In this document: positions 35,105 through 47,430 of the stretch, in pieces
Position numbering within the stretch: the stretch's first letter is position 1
Layout of the letters: the number at the start of each line of letters is the position of its first letter
NCBI GenBank assembly: GCA_022575985.1
Contig: JAKSXM010000014.1
Coordinates: forward strand, 27,714,001 to 27,778,000
Source: Anagrus nilaparvatae
Lineage: Eukaryota > Arthropoda > Insecta > Hymenoptera > Mymaridae
Reading direction: 5' to 3'
Length of the DNA: 64,000 bases
The notes under the pieces: model-generated
What the model saw: the letters and a program-made list of their open reading frames with translations, nothing else
Told to the model about the DNA's origin: nothing
Databases searched by the model: none
Made by a program: the position numbers and the translations under genes

Positions 35105-37290
35105 TTAAGTTTTTTTTATTGATCAAAAATTTTGAAACAAATTTTCAAAAAATTAATTATCAGATCCGAGATATCAAGTAAAAACCATATTTTCAAATAT
35201 AAGTTTTTTCATGGAAATAAATGAAATATTACATCCAAAATGAAAAAAAAAAAAAGTTTTCGATTTTCGAAAAAATTTTTGGAAAAAAAAATTAGGTCTT
35301 AATTTGATAATGGTTGTAAAATATAACTGGTTACAATATTTTCAGATATTAGTACTTTAATGGAATTAAATTAGGCATTACAATTAAAAAAAAAAAATAT
35401 TGTAGTTATTTTAGTTTTTTTGTTTTTTTAATTTTGAGAAAACAAATTTTGAAAGAATTCGGTTTCAGATCCAAAAAATTACTATAAGTGAACTTTCTAA
35501 AACTAGTACTCTCAAAGAAATAAATTAGGTACTAAGTCCAAAAAGAAAAAAAAAATTAGTGTTTTTTTGTAATTTTTTGTGAAAAAGATTTTGGAAAAAT
35601 AATTTTAAAAAAATTAATTATCAGATTCGAGACATCGAATAAAAATCGTACTTTCAAATATAAGTACTTTCATGGAAATAAATTAGGTATTACAACCAAA
35701 TTAAAAAAAAAAAAAAAATAGTTTACAAATCGAAATTTGACCTATCACAATATAAAACTTAACTTTACTAAATATTACCAACAATCTTCACTAACTTCTT
35801 TTAACTGCTCCAATTAATTTTCAGGTATAGATATTAGGAATTAGGAATTGGGAGTCGAGGTAGAATTTAATCGTTAGGCAATAATTTAAGTAATTATTAT
35901 TATTATTATTATTAAATCACAGTAGTCTATTTGACTAGATGAGAGTGACAAAAAAAAAAAAATATTGCAGTTTTTTTTATTTCTCTTTTTTTTTTAATTT
36001 TGACAAAAAAAATTTTGAAAAAATTAAGTATCAGTTCAAAAAAATTACTATAAAAAAAGTTCTTAAAACTAGTACTTCCATGGAAATAAATTAGGTACTA
36101 CGTCCAAAAAGAAAAAAAAAATTGGTATTTTTTGTATTATTTTGTGAAAAAAATTTTAGGAAAAAAATTTTCAAAAATTTAAGTATCCGATTTGAGATAT
36201 CATGTAAAAACCATACTTTCAAATACAAGTACTATCATGTAAATAAATGAGGTATTACATCCAAATTAAAAAAAAAAAAAAAAAAAGTTTGAAATTTTTT
36301 GATAAAAAAATGTTTGAAAAAAAAAATTAGGTCTTAATTCGATAATTTGAAATTTAACTAGTTACAATATTTTCAGATATTAGTACTTTCATAGAATTAA
36401 ATAATGTATTACGCTAAAAAAAAAAAATATTGCAATTTTTTTTATTTTTCTTTTTTTTTAATTTTGACAAAAAGAATTTTGAAAAAATTAAGTATCAGAT
36501 CCAAAAAATTACAATAAACAATATTTCTAAAACTAGTACTTCCGTGGAAATAAATTAGATACTACGTCCAAAAAGAAAAACAAAATTGGTATTTTTTGTC
36601 TTTTTTTGTAAAAAAAATTTTAGGAAAAAAATTTTCAGAAAATTAAGTATCCGATTTGAGATATCATGTGAAAACCATACTTTCAAATACAAGTACTTTC
36701 ATGGAAATAAATGAGGTATTACATCCAAATTAAAAAAAAAAAAAGGAATTTGAGATTTTTTAATAAAAAAATGTTTGGAAAAAAAAATTAGGTCTTAATT
36801 CGATAATGGTTTTAAAATATCACTAGTTACAATATTTTCAGATATTAGTACCTTCATAGAATTAAATGAGGTATTACACCAAAAAAAAAAAAAAATATTG
36901 CAGTTTTTTTTATTTTTTTTTTTTTTTAATTTTGAGAAAAAAAATTTTGAAAAAATTAAGCATCAGATCCAAAAAATTACAATAAACAAGGTTCTTAAAA
37001 CTAGTACTTCCATGGAAATAAATTAGGTAATACGTCCAAAAAGAAAAAAAAATTGGTATTTTTTGTATTTTTTTGTGAAAAAAATTTTAGAAAAAAAATT
37101 TTCAGAAAATTAAGTATCCGATTCAAGATATCATGTGAAAACCATACTTTCAAATATAAGTACTTTCGTGGAAATAAGTGAGGTATTACATCTAAATTAA
37201 AAAAAAAAAAAGTACCTTGAGCTTTTTTGGAGAAAAAATTTTTGAAAAAAAAATTAGGTCTTAATTCCATAATGTTTGTGAAATATCAGC
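35105..37290. repeat. tandem array, ~155-bp units arranged as trimers (~470 bp)
   Basis: A pattern of AGTACTTTCATGGAAATAAAT, then GAGGTATTAC and an A-run, repeats about fourteen times. Three subtypes alternate. One has TTAGGTCTTAATTCGATAAT; one has AACTAGTACTTCCATGG with CTACGTCCAAAAAG; one has GAGATATCATGTGAAAACCA. The same subtype returns after 465-475 bases (for example near 36075, 36540, 37010). An irregular block near 35730-35950 breaks the period. Short open frames here are not genes. Confidence 0.8.
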
Positions 37291-37299
37291 GATTACATA

Positions 37300-37333
37300 C
37301 GTACGTACGTACACACACACATACACACATACA
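37300..37333. repeat. ACGT / CA microsatellite
   Basis: ACGTACGTACGTACACACAC followed by ATACACACATACA, directly between the trimeric array and the dispersed repeat that follows it. Confidence 0.8.
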
Positions 37334-37450
37334 GACTTTTTTTAAAAACCGGTTTTTTAGCTTCCTGAGGTCTCAAAACGTGCTTATATACCAAAAAATC
37401 AAAAAAAAAGTTTTGACCGAACACAATGGTTCCTCTATGAGGAACCAAAA
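37330..37450. repeat. dispersed repeat, copy 2
   Basis: Same family as 16495-16610, including AAAAACCGGTTTTTTAGCTT, CCTGAGGTCT and the terminal TTCCTCTATGAGGAACC. Here it directly follows the microsatellite and may be the end of a larger element that includes the array upstream. Confidence 0.65.
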
Positions 37451-37540
37451 TTAAAATTACAAAATTATAATTCAGGATAAAATTTAGGCTACAGTTAATG
37501 TAAAAGTGTAGTTTCTGTTTGAAAGCAGTTACCTAAATTA

Positions 37541-38300
37541 CACAGCTGCACAAAAAAAAAGTTCTGATCCTGTAACTAGACCTACCTACAGGTAAGTTTT
37601 TCGATGTCCTAAAACCGAATTTGAAGTCAGAATTTAGCCTATACCCTCAGATTTTGCCCCAGCTACCCCAAGCCACCCTCTAAACCACCCCAAAAAGCAA
37701 ATATTTTACTATGTCCAAAAGTTAAAAATAAAAGTAGCTTATCTACGTATTTTGATGTTCTAAAAACGAATTTCAAGTCAGAATTTCCCTATAAGCCTTA
37801 TTTTTTGTCCCAGCTATCCTAGTTACCCTCAAATTGATTAATTAACCTTCCTCTGGTGGACTTTAGAGGGTAACTAGGCTAGCTGGGACAAAAACTATGG
37901 ATGGTGGATAAATTCTAACTTAAAATTCGTTTTTAGAACTTCAAAAAACGTAACTAAGGTACTTTAATTTATAATTTTTGCACAAAGTAAAATATTCACC
38001 CTCTGGGGCAGTTTAGAGGGTGATTGGGGTAGCTGAGGCAAAAACTAAGGGTAATAGGTAAATTCTGACTTAAAATTCGTTTTTAGAACATCAAAATACG
38101 TAAATAAGGTACTTTTATTTTTAACTTTTGGACATAGTAAATTATTTGCTTTTTGGGGTGGTTTAGAGGGCGGCTGGGGGTAGCTGGGTCAAAATCTGAG
38201 GGTGTAGGCTAAATTCTGACTTCGGTTTTAGGACATCGAAAAACTTAACTGTAGGTAGGTCTAGTTACAGGATCAGAACTTTTTTTTTTGTGCAGCTGTG
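37541..38300. mobile_element. palindromic foldback element with CACAGCTGCAC ends
   Basis: Near-perfect arms start CACAGCTGCACAAAAAAAAA at 37541 and end with the complement at 38300. TTA lies immediately outside both ends, which could be a 3-bp target duplication (PIF/Harbinger-like), but three bases are weak evidence. Inside, blocks such as CCCCAGCTACCCCAAGCC and a GAATTTCAAGTCAGAATTT type repeat occur in both arms. No transposase frame was found. Confidence 0.75.
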
Positions 38301-38301
38301 T

Positions 38302-38949
38302 TATTTTAACATGGAACATGTTTATATGAAGGGGCGCCTTGGGAATCCGAAAAACAAGAGGGAGTTAAATGGGAATAATTTCGAGTCAACAGTCTTTTAA
38401 AGTCTGGCAGTAAAGTCAAAAAATTATGTTTTGTTTATAACTTCAAGTTTTTTAGATAAGTGAATATAAATATGATATAAAATTATGTAGCCATCGGCTT
38501 ATAGTTGTCAACTAACTGTCGTAATACAAGTAACTTATTATTTTTGCATAATTTTGTGGATAAGAAATCAAACATGATATAAGTTTATGACATCACTTTT
38601 GAACTCAGTGATCTGAGCAACAAAGTTTTTTTTTAAATGTAAATTTAACATGGAACATGTTTATAAGGAGGGGGGTACTTCACGAAAGCCTCCACTTAGG
38701 AGTGGGTGAAAATTGTCAGTTTTAGGAGGGGGGGGGGCTGAAACAGGACTTAGAAGAATTTTGTTTGAGAGACTGAAAATAATTTCATTAAAGGGACTTA
38801 GGATAATTTAGCTTTACCCTGTCAAAAATAAAAACTCCTCAAAAGTGTTTTAAAAGTGTTCAAAACTGTTTTTTTGTAGTTAAAATGGGGAACTTTTTTT
38901 TTTTTTTTAACTGGTTATAAGTCAATTAGAATAGCTTTTTAAAGTCTTT
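38302..38949. other. non-coding DNA
   Basis: No gene. The phrase TTAACATGGAACATGTTTATA occurs twice (near 38307 and 38647), followed by G-rich sequence, so this may be a short tandem or dispersed repeat. Confidence 0.4.
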
Positions 38950-40391
38950 TAGTCTTGTCTATCAAAAATGCTGATATCCTGGAGGTTTGGGATTTTTCAT
39001 CCAAAACAATTTTCCAATTTTCCAAGATGGCGGACCCAAAATATATCGGAATAAACATTTTACATTGCCTAAGAGGTTTTCAGGTTGAGAAAAACGTTTT
39101 TCTAAATAAAAATTTTCATTTTTTTGACCCAGTATATTTTCCGATTTTCCAAGATGGCGGACCAAAAAAATATCAGTATAAGCTTTTTACATTGTCGGAG
39201 GGGTTTTTGAGGTCGAGAAAAACGATTTTATTAATAAAATTTTTCTTTCTTTGGCCCCAGCATTTTTTCCGATTTTCCAATATGGCGGACCACAAATATG
39301 AAAATAGAAAATTTCTACATTACCTAGAGTTTTCAAGGTTGAGAAAACCATTTTCCTTAATAAAAATTTTAATAATATCGCCCTAGCATATATTCCTATT
39401 TTTCAAGATGGCGGACTAAAAATCATGTCAGAATAAGCTTTTTACATTGCCTAGGGGTTTTCGCGGTTGAGAAAAACATTTTTATTTATGAAAACTTTCT
39501 AAATTACCTGGAGTTTTCCAACGTTGAGAGAAACTTTTTCATTGGTAAAAATTTTAATTTTTTCGCCCCAGCATATTTTTCGGATTTCCAAAACATTCCA
39601 GAATAAAGCTTTTTATATTGGCTGGGGATGTGCAAGGTTGAAAAAAACGTTTTTAGCAATGAAAGGTCATAATTCAAAACGTTTTTTTCAACCTCTGGAA
39701 TCCCCAGGAAATATAGAAATTTCCTTCTTTCATGTTTTTTGTTCAGCCAGATTGGAATTTCGGAAAATAAGATAGGGTAAAAAATAAAAGTTTTTAGTAA
39801 TGAATATTTTCTCACCCTCGAAAACCCCTAGGCAATGTAAAAAGCTTATTCTGACATAATTTTTAGTCCTCCATTTTGGAAAATTGGAAAATATGCTAGT
39901 GCGATAATTTTAAAAATTTTTATTAAGGAAAACATTTTTCTCAACCTTGAAAACTCCCAGGTAATGTAGAAAGTTTCAATTTTAATGTTTATTGTTCCGA
40001 CATCTTGGAAAATTGGAAAATATTTTTAATAAAAAAAATTAAAATTTTCATTCATAAAAACGATTTAATCAACCTCTAAAACCCTCAGCTAATGTAGATA
40101 TTTTCTATTTTCATTTTTTTTGGTCCGCCATATTGGCAAATCGGAAAAAATGCTGGGGCCAAAGAAAGAAAAATTTCATTAATAAAATCGTTTTTCTCGA
40201 CCTCAAAAACCCCTACGACAATGTAAAAAGTTTATTCTGATATTTTTTTGGGTCAAACATCTTGGAAAATAGGAAAATATTTTTGGTAAAACAAATGAAA
40301 ATTTTCAACAATAATAACATTTTCCAAGCCTCAAAATCTCCCCAGGCAATGTAAAAAATTATTTGGTTGTTTTTTGGTCTGCCATCTTGGA
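38950..40391. repeat. mirrored array of ~127-bp units carrying a GATGGCGGAC motif
   Basis: In the left half, units of about 127 bases repeat with CCAAGATGGCGGACC near 39024, 39151, 39279 and 39405. Each also has TTTTTACATTGCC and GAGAAAAACG. In the right half (about 39760-40391) the same units run in the opposite direction, for example GGTCCGCCATATTGG near 40122 and GGTCTGCCATCTTGG near 40376. The centre is near 39700. The several short frames here are by-products. The right end is cut by satellite I. Confidence 0.8.
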
Positions 40392-41333
40392 AATACATTA
40401 GCTGTTATTTTCACATTTCAGACAATTTTAAGCCATTTGAGCCATACTTTTGAAAAAATTTTCGTACCATTAATTTCGCCATCTCCATGGGCCCTGGCTG
40501 TAGGTAATCAAAATATATGGGGAAAATTTTAAAATACATTAGCTGTTATTTTCACATTTCAGACAATTTTAAGCCATCTGTGCCATACTTTTGAAAAAAT
40601 TTTTGTACAATTAATTTCTCCATCTCCATGGGCCCTGGCTGTAGGTAATCAAAAAATATGGGTAAAATTTGAAAATACATTAGCTGTTAATTTCACATTT
40701 CAGACAATTTTAAGCCATCTGAGCCATACTTTTGAAAAAATTTTTGTACCATTAATTTCTCCATCTCCATGGGCCCTGGCTGTAGGTAATCAAAATATAT
40801 GGGTAAAATTTAAAAATAAATTAGCTGTTATTTACACATTTCAGACAATTTTAGGCCATCTGAGCCATACTTTTGAAAAAATTTTTGTACCAGTAATTTC
40901 TAAATCTCCATGGGCCCTGGCTGTACTTAATCAAAATATATGGGTAAAATTTGAAAATACATTAGCTGTTATTTTAACATTTCAGACAATTTTAAGCCAT
41001 CTGAACCATACTTTTGAAAAAATTTTTGTACCAATAATTTCTCCATCTCCATGGGCCCTGGCTGCAGGTAATCAAAATATATGGTTAAAATTTAAAAATA
41101 CATTAGCTGTTATTTTCACATTTCAGACAATATTAAGCCATCTGAGCCATACTTTTGTAAAAATTTTTGTACCAGTAATTTCTAAATCTCCATGGGCCCT
41201 GGCTGTAGTTAATCAAAATATATGGGTAAAATTTGAAAATACATTAGCTGTTATTTTCACATTTCAGACAATTTTAAGCCATCTGAAACATACTTTTGAA
41301 AAAATTTTTGTACCATTAATTTTTCCATCTCCA

Positions 41334-43024
41334 TGGGCCCTGGCTGTAGTTGATCAAAATATAAGGTTATAATTTGAAAATACATTAGCTGTTATTTTCA
41401 CATTTCAGACAATTTTAAGCCATCTGAGCCATACTTTAAAAAAAATTTTTGTACCATTAATTTCTCCATCTCTATGGGCCCTGGCTGTAGGTAATAAAAA
41501 TATATGGGTAAAATTTGAAAATACATTAGCTGTTATATTCACATTTCAGACAATTTTAAGCCATCTGAGCCATACTTTTGAAAAAATTTTCGTACCATTA
41601 ATTTCTCCATCTCTATGGGCCCTGGCTGTAGGTAATCAAAATATATGGGTAAAATTTGAAAATACATTAGCTGTTATTTTTGCATTTCAGACAATTTTAA
41701 GCCATCTGAGCCATACTTTTGAAAAAATTTTTGTACCAGTAATTTCTCCATCTCCATGGGTCCTGGCTGTAGGTAATCAAAATATATGGGTAAAATTTGA
41801 AAATACAGTAGCTGTTATTTTCACATTTCAGAAAATTTTAAGCCATCTGAGCCATACTTTTGAAAAAATTTTTGTAGCATTAATTTTTCCATCTCCATGG
41901 GCCCTGGCTGTAGTTGATCAAAATATAAGGTTAAAATTTGAAAATACATTAGCTGTTATTTTCACATTTCAGACAATATTAAGCCATCTGAGCCATACTT
42001 ATGAAAAAATTTTTGTACCAGTAATTTCTAAATCTCCATGGGCCCTGGCTGTAGTTAATCAAAATATATGCGTAAAATTTGAAAATACATTAGCTGTTAT
42101 TTTACATTTCAGACAATTTTAAGCCATCTGAGACATACTTTTGAAAAAATTTTTGTACCATTAATTTTTCCATCTCCATTGGCCCTGGCTGTAGTTGATC
42201 AAAATATAAGGTTAAAATTTGAAAATACATTAGCTGTTATTTTCACATTTCAGACAATTTTAAGCCATCTGAGCCATACTTTTAAAAAAATTTTTGTACC
42301 ATTAATTTCTCCATCTCCATGGGCCCTGGCTGTAGGTAATCAAAATATATGGGTAAAATTTGAAAATACATTAGCTGTTATTTTCACATTTCAGACAATT
42401 TTAAGCCATCTGAGCCATACTTTAAAAAAAATTTTTGTACCATTAATTTCTCCATCTCCATGGGCCCTGGCTGTAGGTAATCAAAATATATGGGTAAAAT
42501 TTGAAAATACATTAGCTGTTATTTTTGCATTTCAGACAATTTTAAGCCATCTGAGCCATACTTTTGAAAAAATTTTTGTACCAGTAATTTCTCCATCTCC
42601 ATGGGTCCTGGCTGTAGGTAATCAAAATATATGGGTAAAATTTGAAAATACAGTAGCTGTTATTTTCACATTTCAGAAAATTTTAAGCCATCTGAGCCAT
42701 ACTTTTGAAAAAATTTTTGTAGCATTAATTTTTCCATCTCCATGGGCCCTGGCTGTAGTTGATCAAAATATAAGGTTAAAATTTGAAAATACATTAGCTG
42801 TTATTTTCACATTTCAGACAATATTAAGCCATCTGAGCCATACTTTTGAAAAAATTTTTGTACCAGTAATTTCTAAATCTCCATGGGCCCTGGCTGTAGT
42901 TAATCAAAATATATGCGTAAAATTTGAAAATACATTAGCTGTTATTTTACATTTCAGACAATTTTAAGCCATCTGAGACATACTTTTGAAAAAATTTTTG
43001 TACCATTAATTTTTCCATCTCCAT
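41334..43024. repeat. 6-monomer (845-bp) duplication in satellite I
   Basis: The blocks ending at 42179 and at 43024 match over about six monomers. They share the rare CCATTGGCCCTGG variant, the TATGCGTAAA variant and the one-base deletion in GTTATTTTACATTTC. The spacing of 845 is six times 141 less that one base. Confidence 0.7.
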
Positions 43025-46000
43025 TGGCCCTGGCTGTAGTTGATCAAAATATAAGGTTAAAATTTGAAAATACATTAGCTGTTATTTTCACATTTCAGAC
43101 AATTTTAAGCCATCTGAGCCATACTTTTAAAAAAATTTTTGTACCATTAATTTCTCCATCTCCATGGGCCCTGGCTGTAGGTAATCAAAATATATGGGTA
43201 AAATTTGAAAATACATTAGCTGTTATTTTCACATTTCAGACAATTTTAAGCCATCTGAGCCATACTTTTGAAAAAATTTTCGTACCATTAATTTCTCCAT
43301 CTCCATGGGCCCTGGCTGTAGGTAATCAAAATATATGGGTAAAATTTGAAAATACATTAGCTGTTATTTTTACATTTCAGACAATTTTAAGCCATCTGAG
43401 CCATACTTTTGTAAAAATTTTTGTACCAGTAATTTCTAAATCTCCATGGGCCCTGGCTGTAGTTAATCAAAATATATGGGTAAAATTTGAAAATACATTA
43501 GCTGTTATTTTCACATTTCAGAAAATTTTAAGCCATCTGAAACATACTTTTGGAAAAATTTTTGTACCATTAATTTCTCCATCTCCATGGGCCCTGGCTG
43601 TAGGTAATCAAAATATATGGGTAAAATTTGAAAATACATTAGCTGTTATTTTCACATTTCAGACAATTTTAAGCCATCTGAGCCACACTTTTGAAAAAAT
43701 TTTTGTACCATTAATTTTTCCATCTCCATGGGCCCTGGCTGTAGGTAATCAAAATATATGGGTAAAATTTGAAAATACATTAGCTGTTATTTTTACATTT
43801 CAGACAATTTGAAGCCATCTGAGCCATACTTTTGAAAAAATTTTTGTACCAGTAATTTCTAAATCTCCATGGGCCCTGGCTGTACTTAATCAAAATATAT
43901 GAGTAAAATTTGAAAATACATTAGCTGTTATTTTCACATTTCAGAAAATTTTAAGCCATCTGAGCCATGCTTTTGAAAAAATTTTTGTAGCATTAATTTT
44001 TCCATCTCCATGGGCCCTGGCTGTAGTTGATCAAAATATAAGGTTAAAATTTGAAAATACATAAGCTGTTATTTTCACATTTCAGACAATTTTAAGCCAT
44101 CTGAGCCATACTTTTGGAAAATTTTTTGTACCAATAATTTCTGCATCTCCATGGGCCCTGGCTGCAGGTAATCAAAATATATGGTTAAAATTTAAAAATA
44201 CATTAGCTGTTATTTTCACATTTCAGACAATTTTAAGCCATCTGAGCCATACTTTTGAAAAAATTTTTGCACCAATAATTTCTCCATCTCCATGGGCCCT
44301 GGCTGTACTTAATCAAAATATATGGGTAAAATTTGAAAATACATTAGCTGTTATTTTCACATTTCAGACAATTTTAAGCCATCTGAGCCATACTTTTGAA
44401 AAAATTTTTGTACCAATAATTTCTCCATCTCCATAGGCCCTGGCTGCAGGTAATCAAAATATATGGTTAAAATTTAAAAATACATTAGCTGTTATTTTCA
44501 CATTTCAGACAATATTAAGCCATATGAGCCATACTTTTGTAAAAATTTTTGTACCAGTAATTTCTAAATCTCCATGGGCCCTGGCTGTAGTTAATCAAAA
44601 TATATGGGGAAAATTTGAAAATACATTAGCTGTTATTTTCACATTTCAGACAATTTTAAGCCATCTGAAACATACTTATGAAAAAATTTTTGTACCATTA
44701 ATTTTTCCATCTCCATGGGCCCTGGCTGTAGTTGATCAAAATATAAGGTTATAATTTGAAAATACATTAGCTGTTATTTTCACATTTCAGACAATTTTAA
44801 GCCATCTGAGCCATACTTTAAAAAAAATTTTTGTACCATTAATTTCTCCATCTCCATGGGCCCTGGCTGTAGGTAATAAAAATATATGGGTAAAATTTGA
44901 AAATACATTAGCTGTTATATTCACATTTCAGACAATTTTAAGCCATCTGAGCCATACTTTTGAAAAAATTTTCGTACCATTAATTTCTCCATCTCTATGG
45001 GCCCTGGCTGTAGGTAATCAAAATATATGGGTAAAATTTGAAAATACATTAGCTGTTATTTTCACATTTCAGACAATTTTAAGGCATCTGAGACATACTT
45101 TAGAAAAAATTTTTGTACCATTAATTTTTCCATCTCCATGGGCCCCGGCTGTAGCTGATCCAAATATAAGGTTAAAATTTGAAAATACATTAGCTGTTAT
45201 TTTCACATTTCAGAAAATTTTAAGCCATCTGAGCCATACTTTTGAAAAAATTTTTGTAGCATTAATTTTTCCATCTCCATGGGCCCTGGCTGTAGTTAAT
45301 CAAAATATATGCGTAAAATTTGAAAATACATTAGCTGTTATTTTACATTTCAGACAATTTTAAGCCATCTGAGCTATACTTTTGAAAAAATTTTTGTACC
45401 ATTAATTTTTCCATCTCCATTGGCCCTGGCTGTAGTTGATCAAAATATAAGGTTAAAATTTGAAAATACATTAGCTGTTATTTTCACATTTCAGACAATT
45501 TTAAGCCATCTGAGCCATACTTTTAAAAAAATTTTTGTACCATTAATTTCTCCATCTCCATGGGCCCTGGCTGTAGGTAATCAAAATATATGGGTAAAAT
45601 TTGAAAATACATTAGCTGTTATTTTCACATTTCAGACAATTTTAAGCCATCTGAGCCATACTTTTGAAAAAATTTTCGTACCATTAATTTCTCCATCTAC
45701 ATGGGCCCTGGCTGTAGGTAATCAAAATATATGGGTAAAATTTGAAAATACATTAGCTGTTATTTTTACATTTCAGACAATTTTAAGCCATCTGAGCCAT
45801 ACTTTTGTAAAAATTTTTGTACCAGTAATTTCTAAATCTCCATGGGCCCTGGCTGTAGTTAATCAAAATATATGGGTAAAATTTGAAAATACATTAGCTG
45901 TTATTTTCACATTTCAGACAATGTTAAGCCATCTGAAACATACTTTTGGAAAAATTTTTGTACCATTAATTTCTCCATCTCCATGGGCCCTGGCTGTAGG

Positions 46001-47430
46001 TAATCAAAATATATAGGTAAAATTTGAAAATACATTAGCTGTTATTTTCACATTTCAGACAATTTTAAGCCATCTGAGCCATACTTTTGAAAAAATTTTT
46101 GTACCATTAATTTTTCCATCTCCATGGGCCCTGGCTGTAGGTAATCAAAATATATGGGTAAAATTTTAAAATACATTAGCTGTTATTTTCACATTTCAGA
46201 CAATTTTAAGCCATCTGAGCCATACTTTTGGAAAAATATTTGTACCATTAATTTCTCCATCTCCATGGGCCCTGGCTGTAGGTAATCAAAATATATGGGT
46301 AAAATTTGAAAATACATTAGCTGTTATTTTTACATTTCAGACAATGTTAAGCCATCTGAGCCATACTTTTGAAAAAATTTTTGTACCAGTAATTTCTAAA
46401 TCTCCATGGGCCCTGGCTGTACTTAATCAAAATATATGGGTAAAATTTGAAAATACATTAGCTGTTATTTTCACATTTCAGAAAATTTTAAGCCATCTGA
46501 GCCATACTTTTGAAAAAATTTTTGTAGCATTAATTTTTCCATCTCCATGGGCCCTGGCTGTAGTTGATCAAAATATAAGGTTAAAATTTGAATATACATA
46601 AGCTGTTATTTTCACATTTCAGACAATTTTAAGCCATCTGAGCCATACTTTTGGAAAATTTTTTGTACCAATAATTTCTGCATCTCCATGGGCCCTGGCT
46701 ACAGGTAATCAAAATATATGGTTAAAATTTAAAAATACATTAGCTGTTATTTTCACATTTCAGACAATTTTAAGCCATCTGAGCCATACTTTTGAAAAAA
46801 TTTTTGTACCAATAATTTCTCCATCTCCATGGGCCCTGGCTGCAGGTAATCAAAATATATGGTTAAAATTTAAAAATACATTAGCTGTTATTTTCACATT
46901 TCAGACAATATTAAGCCATCTAAGCCATACTTTTGTAAAAATTTTTGTACCACTAATTTCTAAATCTCCATGGGTCCTGGCTGTAGTTAATCAAAATATA
47001 TGGTTAAAATTTGAAAATACATTAGCTGTTATTTTCACATTTCAGACAATTTTAAGCCATCTGAGCCATACTTTTAAAAAAATTTTTGTAGCATTAATTT
47101 TTCCATCTCCATTGGCCCTGGCTGTAGTTGATCAAAATATAAGGTTAAAATTTGAAAATACATTAGTTGTTATTTTCACATTTCAGACAATTTTAAGCCA
47201 TCTGAGCCATACTTTTAGAAAATTTTTTGTACCATCAATTTCTCCATCTCCATGGTCCTTGGCTGTAGGTAATCAAAATATATGGGTAAAATTTGAAAAT
47301 ACATTAGCTGTTATTTTCACATTTCAGACAATTTTAAGCCATCTGAGCCATACTTTTGAAAAAATTTTTGTACCAGTAATTTCTAAATCTCCATGGGCCC
47401 TGGCTGTACTTAATCAAAATATATGGGTAA

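Noticed and set aside
37001..37454. Frames of 75-89 codons on both strands
   Set aside because: They arise from the trimeric A/T-rich array and microsatellite.
38955..40398. Frames of 60-143 codons on both strands
   Set aside because: They follow the mirrored ~127-bp repeat and repeat their own peptide, with no gene signals.
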